Part shown: positions 1 to 6,116 of the stretch, one piece after another | Position numbering within the stretch: the first letter of the stretch is position 1 | How the letters are laid out: each line of letters starts with the position of its first letter | From: Paracoccus lutimaris | GTDB taxonomy: Bacteria; Pseudomonadota; Alphaproteobacteria; Rhodobacterales; Rhodobacteraceae | Reading direction: 5' to 3' | Assembly: GCF_003337565.1 (NCBI RefSeq) | Contig: NZ_QPJL01000001.1 | Span: 1 to 64,000 of the forward strand | DNA length: 64,000 bases | The notes under the pieces: generated by a model | Told to the model about the DNA's origin: nothing | Database searches by the model: none | Seen by the model: the letters and a program-made list of their open reading frames with translations, nothing else | Translations under genes and position numbers: made by a program

Positions 1-95
1 ACTAGCATTGACGCCATCATAACACGCAGAACATAACCACTGGGTGGGTCAGTTCTCGGTGACAATGCCGGGTCAAATCTCAGTGGCAATCAACA
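1..95. mobile_element. Terminal fragment of a probable IS21-family insertion sequence
   Basis: Two 21-bp direct repeats (46-66 and 70-90) match at 17 of 21 positions and both have the form GGGTCA...TCTC.GTG.CAAT. The second runs into CAATCAACA at 87-95, which on the minus strand reads TGTTGATTG. Tandem subterminal repeats next to a TG...CA tip are typical of IS21-family (istA/istB) ends, from memory of the family. The prohead protease frame runs rightward-to-leftward into this tip and stops 21 bases later. Only the end is in the window; no transposase is visible, so the family call is an inference. Confidence 0.55.
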
Positions 96-357
96 CGACA
101 AGCTGCCCACCTTCCATCCGGTGCCCGGTGACAGTGCCGATAACGTCGCGGGCAGAACCTTGGCGGTGCCCGTCCAGGACGGGTGCGCCCACCAGCCGCG
201 ACAGGTCTAGTCCGGCAGGGTCCAGCCGTTCGACATAGGCCCCGCGCGCATCGCGCCGGGTCACATCGGCAAAGGTCGAAATGACGGCATCAACCGTCAG
301 CCCCTCGGCATTGAAGGACTCGGGTTGGAAATCGGCGGCGCGGTGAAGCATGTTCAT
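73..357 (-). pseudogene. Truncated phage prohead protease (HK97/S78-like)
   Basis: The frame gives about 87 phage-like residues and then a short tail encoded by the IS-like end, closing at a TGA at 73-75. The preserved part contains APVLDGHR, which resembles the catalytic-His region of caudoviral prohead proteases, followed by a DVIGTVTGHR stretch typical of the early beta strands. Families of this type are usually about 150-250 residues, so the catalytic core is lost. The start at 357 is chosen because AAAGAGGA lies 6 bases upstream; the frame is also open further upstream. It follows the portal gene in the usual head-module order. Capsid maturation would not be possible from this copy. Confidence 0.6.
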
Positions 358-468
358 TTGGAATCCTCTTTCGTTTCGGTTTCCCAAGGGGCTTTCGGCA
401 GGGTCACGGGTCTGTCGCTTTCGTTCGACAGGGCGCGTGACCATCCCTTGCGCCATTGGGGGCTTTTC

Positions 469-1809
469 TCAGGCTTCATCGGTGCCCTTCCGCCCGCCCT
501 CGGCGGCAATTTCCGCGTCAAGGTCATCGAGGTTCCAGCCGCGTTCCGCGACCGCCTTGCGGCGCGAGGTCAGCCCGGCTTCCAGTTCGGCAACCGTCGC
601 TTGAATGTCTTTGAGCGGGTCGACTTGCAGCGGGCGGGGCGGCAACCAGTCGGCAGTCAGATAGGCAGCCGGGTTGCGCTCGAAATCCGGTGCATCCAAC
701 TCGCCCGACAGGACGCCATGCGCGATGACCTTGCGCCAGACGGGCGCGAGAAACTGCGGAACAAGGGTGCCATACTGAATCTGTTCAACGCGGGTGCGGA
801 AGGGCAGCAGCCCCGCGCGCAAGCTGGAATAGTTCGCCCCTGTTAGATCGCCGGAAAGCAGGTGATCGGGCAGCCCAAGGCCAGCCGCGAGTTGCCGCAG
901 ATTCAGTTTCAGGAAGGCTTCAACCTGTTGCAGTTGTCCCGGCGTATTGAATTTTACGTCCTGCCCGACGCCAAGCCGCCGCAGCGCGCCCGGTTCAAGG
1001 CTCACGTCGCCCGAGTCGTCATAGGCATCGGTCGACGTTCCGTTCATGTCGGTGATAAAGCCGGTATGCATCGCCGCGACCTTGGCCCCGACAAGCAGCG
1101 CATCGCAGAGTTGATCGAAGTCGCCAGCGGGAAGGATCACAGGGGCCAGCCAGCTAACCCCACGCACCTGCCCCGGTGCCAGTGGCTTGAAGACATGCAG
1201 CACGGAACCGGCATCAACCCGGACGCTTTGCGATTGGGCGAAAAGGTTGCCGGGCTTCTCGGGCACGATCCAATAGGCCAGCCGCTTGCCGTTCGGGTCC
1301 AGTTCCACGCCCGAATAGATCGAACGCCCTTCCGACAGTTCGCCGGTCTTGGACTCGTCCAGAAGATCGGCAGGAATGATCCGCAGGCGCGGCCCGTCTT
1401 CGGTTTCGAGGATTAGCGCGACCGCTTCGCCCGCCTTGACCATCGAGTCAGCAAGAATTGCCTGCATCCCCCAAAAGTCAGTGCGGCACTCACTGTCAGC
1501 AGCGCCAGCCCATCCCTCAAAGTATCCATTGATCGCTTTCCGCTGAGCCGGGTCCGGGTGTTTCGAGGTTGGCACGATCCCGGCCCCGACAAGAGCGCCG
1601 GTCCAGTTGGCACAAGCCTGCGAAATCCACGGATTGTTCATCGCCAGATAGGACGCCCGCGACCGCAGCGACGGTGCAGCCGCCGCAACCTCGGGATTGA
1701 TCCGCCCGAATTGCCCCATGCCAGAGGCGCGACGGCCCCCGGCTGCCCCGTCAAAGCTGCGAACGCGGGCAGGTTCGGCCTTGCGCTTGAAGAGGTCCAG
1801 CACGCCCAA
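469..1809 (-). CDS. Phage portal protein, lambda gpB-type
   Basis: 446 residues. The N-terminal third has the family pattern of a short basic start, then a stretch of invariant small residues and the segment YLAMNNPWISQACANW seen in lambda-type portals, followed by GxGIVP. Portal dodecamers form the DNA entry vertex of the head and dock terminase and prohead. The gene lies between the 189-residue protein and the prohead protease, on the same strand as the terminase, as expected for a head module. Length is close to the family norm and no internal stop is seen, so it appears intact although the protease after it is broken. Confidence 0.88.
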   Translation of the reverse strand: MGVLDLFKRKAEPARVRSFDGAAGGRRASGMGQFGRINPEVAAAAPSLRSRASYLAMNNPWISQACANWTGALVGAGIVPTSKHPDPAQRKAINGYFEGWAGAADSECRTDFWGMQAILADSMVKAGEAVALILETEDGPRLRIIPADLLDESKTGELSEGRSIYSGVELDPNGKRLAYWIVPEKPGNLFAQSQSVRVDAGSVLHVFKPLAPGQVRGVSWLAPVILPAGDFDQLCDALLVGAKVAAMHTGFITDMNGTSTDAYDDSGDVSLEPGALRRLGVGQDVKFNTPGQLQQVEAFLKLNLRQLAAGLGLPDHLLSGDLTGANYSSLRAGLLPFRTRVEQIQYGTLVPQFLAPVWRKVIAHGVLSGELDAPDFERNPAAYLTADWLPPRPLQVDPLKDIQATVAELEAGLTSRRKAVAERGWNLDDLDAEIAAEGGRKGTDEA

Positions 1810-1811
1810 GA

Positions 1812-2381
1812 TCAGGACTCCACCTTCTTGCGCCGTTCGATTTCAGCGAAGATCGGCTGGCAAATGTTGGTAAACATGATCGTCGAGACGGCTTCAAAGC
1901 TACCAGCGTAGTCATATTCAAAGCCATCAGGCGGTGGCGCGAGCCAATCCGGCGCGCTTCCGTGCCTGCCATTGATTGCCCAATGTCCACTGAAATCGAG
2001 TTCGCCGTCGACGCGAAGCTGTCCGATCTGGAAAACCCACTTGTCGGTGCCCACTGCAAGCGCAGCAATGGCATGGTGCAGGCCGCGTTCGACCTGCTTG
2101 CTGTCAGGGTAGACTTCCCGTGACTCGCTACGCATCTGAGAGTCGAACTTGGCCAATGCTTCGGCTGCGAAGCCGTTGTCGAGGGCGGCAAGCAGCATCC
2201 TGGCGCGATAGATTTCATCTTGCGGGAACAGCAGTGCACCTTTCTTGCCGTAGATGTCAGGAACGGCGGTAAGAATGTTGCGTCCCGCAAGGCCCTTGAG
2301 TTGGTTGAAAACCTTCTCTTCGGCGCGCTTCTCTGACGTAGCGATGATGTTCGCCATGTCCCGCAGGGTGATCGTGTTCAT
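1812..2381 (-). CDS. Phage-borne protein of unknown function, possible moron
   Basis: 189 residues, no domain recognised, no signal peptide or membrane segment. A strong ribosome site (AAAGGAGA) lies 8 bases before the ATG. It starts with a short helical segment (TLRDMANIIATSEKRAEEK) and has a Trp/Tyr-rich C-terminal half. It occupies the place between terminase and portal where lambda-like phages carry a small head-tail joining gene, but it is much larger and not recognisable as gpW. The gene and its AT-rich upstream region (about 2400-2490) are visibly less GC-rich than the flanking phage genes, so it may be an accessory moron with its own promoter. It ends 2 bases before the portal start. 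Confidence 0.55.
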   Translation of the reverse strand: MNTITLRDMANIIATSEKRAEEKVFNQLKGLAGRNILTAVPDIYGKKGALLFPQDEIYRARMLLAALDNGFAAEALAKFDSQMRSESREVYPDSKQVERGLHHAIAALAVGTDKWVFQIGQLRVDGELDFSGHWAINGRHGSAPDWLAPPPDGFEYDYAGSFEAVSTIMFTNICQPIFAEIERRKKVES

Positions 2382-2591
2382 GGTCTAGGTCTCCTTTATC
2401 TTGCCTACCTTCTACATCGGAATTGACGATTCTGCAAGATCAAAGATTCCACTAGAATTATTAATTCCTCTATGGCATACAGGTGCCACAGATGTTGATG
2501 AGCCATCGAATCGGGGCGGGTGCGCTCGGCCCGATTCAACAGACAGGATTCGCGCGTTCCGGGTTTCTCCACCCAAGAGTTGCGCGCGGAT

Positions 2592-2660
2592 AGCCGGGGT
2601 TTGTTCCTTTACCCGGCTTGAAGGGCGGCAGGTCGTCGGGTTCCTGCCGCCCCTTTTATT
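2592..2660 (+). terminator. Two successive hairpins ending in a T-rich tail
   Basis: Hairpin 1 pairs AGCCGGG (2592-2598) with CCCGGCT (2612-2618). Hairpin 2 pairs GGGCGGCAGG (2623-2632) with CCTGCCGCCC (2643-2652) over a 10-base loop, then CTTTTATT. The second is a good intrinsic terminator on the plus strand. No gene was recognised immediately upstream on that strand, so it could close an unrecognised transcript or small RNA starting in 2400-2590, or end read-through. Confidence 0.6.
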
Positions 2661-2675
2661 GAAAGGAGTCAGATC

Positions 2676-2846
2676 ATGCGAAAATTGACCACTGCCGAAC
2701 TGCGCAGCGTCCGAACGCTGGCCACGATCTTGACCGAAAGCGAGCTGTCCTATGAGGGGACCGCGTTCATTGTCGGGATGCGCCTCAAGTTCCTTGGGGC
2801 GTTCTCGATTGCCAACCTTGAGCGGGTCTTCCAGGTGAAGGCGTAA
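2676..2846 (+). CDS. Small phage protein, 56 residues, unknown
   Basis: An open frame of 56 codons from ATG to TAA, with GAAAGGAG placed 7 bases before the start. Composition is ordinary for a folded mini-protein (MRKLTTAELRSVRTLATIL as the first helix, then a short hydrophobic second half). It starts 16 bases after the double hairpin and runs opposite to the head genes, like the next two small genes. No family is recognised. The ribosome site is the main support; codon use is compatible with expression. Confidence 0.45.
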   Translation: MRKLTTAELRSVRTLATILTESELSYEGTAFIVGMRLKFLGAFSIANLERVFQVKA

Positions 2847-2887
2847 AAGCACTCCTGGCGTGAATTGCACGCCAGAAGTGACAATTT

Positions 2888-2905
2888 ATATTGTAAAAAC
2901 AATAT
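2888..2905. promoter_or_regulatory. Perfect 7-bp inverted repeat, candidate operator
   Basis: ATATTGT (2888-2894) and ACAATAT (2899-2905) are separated by AAAA. The palindrome ends 1 base before the -35 box of the promoter that follows, a common position for a repressor or activator site. No regulator gene was identified nearby. Confidence 0.45.
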
Positions 2906-2906
2906 A

Positions 2907-2934
2907 TTGACTCGTTTTCTGGTCGGCGTATGGT
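2907..2934 (+). promoter_or_regulatory. Sigma-70-type promoter for the small phage operon
   Basis: TTGACT (2907-2912) and TATGGT (2929-2934) are 16 bases apart, with an AT-rich upstream stretch. It points to the 58- and 73-residue genes that begin at 2964. Confidence 0.55.
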
Positions 2935-2963
2935 CGACTCAGGTTCAACCAAAGGAGTCGACC
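2932..2963 (+). promoter_or_regulatory. Inverted repeat enclosing the ribosome site of the 58-residue gene
   Basis: GGTCGACTC (2932-2940) is perfectly complementary to GAGTCGACC (2955-2963), which contains part of the Shine-Dalgarno AAAGGAG and ends at the ATG. In RNA this would hide the ribosome site in a 9-bp hairpin; in DNA it could be an operator overlapping the start point. Confidence 0.4.
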
Positions 2964-3140
2964 ATGACCTATGACCAACAATGCCAATACGGCCGCGAAA
3001 TCGCCGCAAGCGCCGTGGCGGAATGCCTTGAAACCGGCAACCAGCCCAAGTTGGTGCGCAAGATTCGTGACATGGCCGGACAGAATACCGGCGTTTCCAT
3101 CGGCTTCCTGCACTCGATTGCGGAACGGGTGGCGAAGTGA
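2964..3140 (+). CDS. Small phage protein, 58 residues, unknown
   Basis: MTYDQQCQYGREIAASAV begins a mostly helical 58-residue protein ending ...IAERVAK. The start is set by AAAGGAG 6 bases upstream. It has its own promoter and overlaps the next gene by four bases (ATGA), so the two are co-translated. The cassette runs against the terminase gene and ends inside its last codons. This layout fits a small accessory or regulatory phage cassette, but no family was recognised and no helix-turn-helix is evident. Confidence 0.55.
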   Translation: MTYDQQCQYGREIAASAVAECLETGNQPKLVRKIRDMAGQNTGVSIGFLHSIAERVAK

Positions 3141-3358
3141 ACGATCCGCTGGAAGAATCGAAACAGCAGGGGCGCGAAGGTGCCGCGCGGATCATTGCTG
3201 ACTTTGTTGAAGCCAGCAAAACCGACTATGAGGAAGCGGTTCAAATCGCCGTAGAGGCAATAAGAACCGCCGCGCTGAACAACATCAAATCTAACTATCA
3301 CTTGATTGAAGCCGTCATGGCAATGGCCGCGCTTGGGTGGGAAAAGCCTACCGATTGA
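3137..3358 (+). CDS. Small phage protein, 73 residues, unknown
   Basis: An acidic helical protein (MNDPLEESKQQGREGAAR at the start) with no recognised domain, second gene of the small plus-strand operon by ATGA overlap. Its 3' end overlaps the 3' end of the terminase large-subunit gene by 11 bases in convergent orientation. GC content is lower than in the terminase gene, as for its partner. Confidence 0.5.
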   Translation: MNDPLEESKQQGREGAARIIADFVEASKTDYEEAVQIAVEAIRTAALNNIKSNYHLIEAVMAMAALGWEKPTD

Positions 3359-5129
3359 GCCAAGACGATTTGACCACGGCAGATTTCTTGATCGGCGCGG
3401 CGGGGGATGACAGTTCGTCTTCGCGCCGATCCAAGTTCAGCGCCAGCGCGTAACCGGCTGCCAGCCCATAGACCAGACAGTCAAGCGCCTCTGCCCGGCG
3501 TCCGGGGATGCGCTCGAACCGCCGCACGGGTGCCCCGCGCACATACCGGATGACCTGCCGTTCCGCTGCCACCTGTTCATAATAGGCGGTGGGCAGATCG
3601 CGGCTGAATCGGATCGTGTTGCCGCGCGTCAGCCGTTGCAGGATTTGGCTCTTGAGACCATCAACCCCGATGATGAACAGCGGAACGCCCTTCGCGCTCG
3701 ATCGCGTCAGCGGCGGGCGGTTGCCACTGGCCCCTTTCCCTGCCAGCACCTTGCGACCGAACCGGGGCTTGCAGAAGTCATAGACGCGCTGAGTCCATGT
3801 GCCATCGCCACTGTCGATCACGCAGGCGTCCAGTTTCAGGGTGCCGCCCTTGGGATGCGCCCACGTGCTTTTCAACAGGTCATCGAGTTCGGACCATGTG
3901 GAGTCGTCACCGGGGCTGCCCCAGATGATCGAGTGCCCCAGCACAAGCGCGGCGTCCCGCGTATGCCCAATGAAGCTGATTTCCAAGCGGTCATGCTGCA
4001 CGTCGCAGCCCGCCGTGACAAACAGCACCTCGGGCGGGATATTGGTCAGCCCGAAATCTTCGGCACGGGATTCCAGTTCGCCGGAGTCGGCTTCCTCTGC
4101 CGCTTCCCGCCAGCCTTGGGCAAGGATCGTGTTCACGAATACCTGCAACGTGTCGGGTTGCCCCTTGGCTGCAAGCCACTCGGCCGCAAGTTTCGCCCAT
4201 GAGGCATTCGCTAAGCCCGAGACAAGCGCATTGAGCCGGAATCCGGCGTGGCCCTTGATCTCGGGACGGGTGATGCGCCAGACTCCTTGCGCCACCATCG
4301 CGGGTTTGTGCCGTTCGCTGACAAGGGACTCGCAATGCGGGCAGCGGAAGGCAGCCGTTTCCGGCTTGTCCGGTTCCCATTCGATATGCCCCCACTGAAT
4401 TTCGGTGAAGGCCCCGCATTCGGGGCAGGGCACTTCAAAGATGCGTTGATCGCTCAGCCGGTAAGAGCGCAGCACGTTCGAGGTTTCTTCAATCGTCGGG
4501 GTGCTGCCCAGGATGATCTTGCGATTAGCGAAGCTGAGGGTGCGCTTTTCCGCGAGGATCAGCGGCGAACCTTCCGCCGTGGTTTCCATCCCGTCGACTT
4601 CATCCATCAGCAGGACTCGGACGTTGTGCCTTCTAAGGTTGCGGGGTGCCTTCGCCGCCACGATCTTGAGCGAACCGCCCGCGAAGCGGCGCGACAGCAG
4701 CGTATTGCGCCCGGCATCATCAGCCTCAGCCGAAAGCAGCCCGGACAAGGCCGGGGTCGCCTCAAAGATCGGTTCAACGTCGCTGACCATGTAATCCCGG
4801 CAATCGGCCTCGGTGGGCAGCAAGAGCAAGATCGGGGAAGGTTCATTGGCGACATAGGACGCAAGCGCGCCGGTCAGCAGAGTCGAGAAGCCCACGCGCA
4901 CCGGCTTAACAATGGTCACACGCTCGATTTTCGGGTCGCTGATAGCGTCAGCTATGCCGCGTTGATACGGCCACAGGCGAACGCGCCCAGGCGTTGCAGA
5001 AACACCCTCGGGCAGCCGCATTTGGGCTTCCATCCACTCGCCCAAGGATAGGCGCGGCGGTGGCGTCAGCGCGGCCAAGGCGTTGCGGCGGGTCCGTTGC
5101 AGGGCAGCTTGGGTATCAGGATGCAGCAT
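3348..5129 (-). CDS. Terminase large subunit, lambda gpA family
   Basis: 593 residues from the chosen start. The N-terminal ATPase has the deviant Walker A of lambda gpA, KPVRVGFSTLL with the Lys at residue 75 (compare KSARVGYSK in lambda), and Walker B VLLMDEVDG at about 172-180. Two CxxC pairs (CPEC and CPHC, about residues 245-275) could bind zinc. The C-terminal half carries VTAGCDVQHDRLEI, typical of the nuclease domain start. With the small subunit it cuts and packages phage DNA into the prohead. The ATG at 5129 is preferred because it overlaps the end of the small-subunit gene by only 14 bases; the frame is open further upstream. Appears intact. Confidence 0.9.
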   Translation of the reverse strand: MLHPDTQAALQRTRRNALAALTPPPRLSLGEWMEAQMRLPEGVSATPGRVRLWPYQRGIADAISDPKIERVTIVKPVRVGFSTLLTGALASYVANEPSPILLLLPTEADCRDYMVSDVEPIFEATPALSGLLSAEADDAGRNTLLSRRFAGGSLKIVAAKAPRNLRRHNVRVLLMDEVDGMETTAEGSPLILAEKRTLSFANRKIILGSTPTIEETSNVLRSYRLSDQRIFEVPCPECGAFTEIQWGHIEWEPDKPETAAFRCPHCESLVSERHKPAMVAQGVWRITRPEIKGHAGFRLNALVSGLANASWAKLAAEWLAAKGQPDTLQVFVNTILAQGWREAAEEADSGELESRAEDFGLTNIPPEVLFVTAGCDVQHDRLEISFIGHTRDAALVLGHSIIWGSPGDDSTWSELDDLLKSTWAHPKGGTLKLDACVIDSGDGTWTQRVYDFCKPRFGRKVLAGKGASGNRPPLTRSSAKGVPLFIIGVDGLKSQILQRLTRGNTIRFSRDLPTAYYEQVAAERQVIRYVRGAPVRRFERIPGRRAEALDCLVYGLAAGYALALNLDRREDELSSPAAPIKKSAVVKSSWLNR

Positions 5130-5637
5130 CTTCGCCCCCTGCCAGTTCGGCCAGCACAGCCCGGATTTCGAGGTCCATTTCGCTGAGGTCATGCGCGCTC
5201 AGGTGGCCAAGGCGCGCGGAAACCCGGCTTGGCACGGCCAGCAACCCGGCCCGAACGGTTCGCAGGATTCCAGCCCATTCGGATGCAACCGCAGAGGCAG
5301 GCATCAACTCGCCTCGGGCAGCGGCGTTCTGAATTTCGATCTTCTGCGCCGCCGCTTCCGTCTGCCTTAACTTCGCAGCCTTCATTTCATCCGTGACCGG
5401 CCCGGCCTTAACTGCGCCGTCCCTCAGCCGAGAAAGGTAGGCAGCAAGGGACGCCCGCACATCGAACCGGCCCCGGCTGACCTTCACAAGATGACCGTCG
5501 CGCGCAAGGGTGCGCACTCGGCTTGTGCCGATCCCAAGGAAGGTTGCAATTTCTGCCTCGGTCATGGTGCCGGGGATAGGGACGCCGGTTTCGAGGTCCA
5601 AGAGGTCATCGAGATTGGTTTCAGATTGGGTCAGCAT
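5116..5637 (-). CDS. Terminase small subunit, Nu1-like
   Basis: 173 residues. A helix-turn-helix near residues 25-47 (MTEAEIATFLGIGTSRVRTL) resembles the Nu1-type winged helix that recognises the packaging site. A charged coiled region rich in Glu/Lys/Arg follows, then a C-terminal helical part expected to contact the large subunit. It lies immediately upstream of, and overlaps, the large-subunit gene, the standard packaging gene pair. The start ATG at 5637 has AAAGGTAAACC upstream, an adequate ribosome site. Confidence 0.82.
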   Translation of the reverse strand: MLTQSETNLDDLLDLETGVPIPGTMTEAEIATFLGIGTSRVRTLARDGHLVKVSRGRFDVRASLAAYLSRLRDGAVKAGPVTDEMKAAKLRQTEAAAQKIEIQNAAARGELMPASAVASEWAGILRTVRAGLLAVPSRVSARLGHLSAHDLSEMDLEIRAVLAELAGGEDAAS

Positions 5638-6116
5638 GGTTTACCTTTCGGCCTCACGAATCAATTTTTCTTGTCAAGAGCGTTTTTTCGGGGGTCGGTG
5701 CCCCCGCGGGTGCCACCCCTAGGGAAGAACCTATGATCGGTTGCAGCCCATCTTGCCGCGTCCAACCTGTCCAACCGGCGTCCAACCGGCGTCCAACCGG
5801 CGTCCAACCTCAGCGTCTCGCAACCCATTGGAATCGTTGACACGTCCAACCTGTCCAACCTGTCCAACCAGTTTTGACTCGGTGGCGTCCCATGCTGCGC
5901 ACGGTGCTACCCGCTGCCCTTCCGCTCTGTCACGCCTCACCTTCCCGAACGAATGCAGAAATAGGTTGGACAGGTTGGACAGGTTGGACGGGGCATTGAT
6001 TTCATTGGGCTTTTCGCGTCCAACCTGCCACTCAGCGGCAAGGCTAGGTTGGACAGGTTGGACCGCGTTCAAGGCAAATGAGCTGCAATCAATCTGAGAA
6101 GATGGAACAGAAACGA
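5638..6116. repeat. Iteron-rich gap, probable phage replication origin (repeats 5761-6062)
   Basis: This 479-bp gap holds 14 copies of TCCAACC or its complement GGTTGGA. Forward copies start at 5761, 5770, 5781, 5792, 5803, 5845, 5854, 5863 and 6019; inverted copies start at 5964, 5973, 5982, 6047 and 6056. Spacing is 9 or 11 bases within groups. Such clustered, phased short repeats beside a phage primase-helicase gene are what iteron origins of P4-like elements look like. The left part (5638-5750) shows no gene. Frames open through the repeats encode only low-complexity residues and are not called. Confidence 0.6.

Noticed and set aside
2401-2688. A 95-codon plus-strand frame over the AT-rich region
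   Set aside because: It crosses two hairpins, has no ribosome site, and is composed like translated non-coding DNA.
5761-6062. CRISPR array
   Set aside because: Repeat unit is 7 bases with 2-4 base spacers, far too short; no cas genes.
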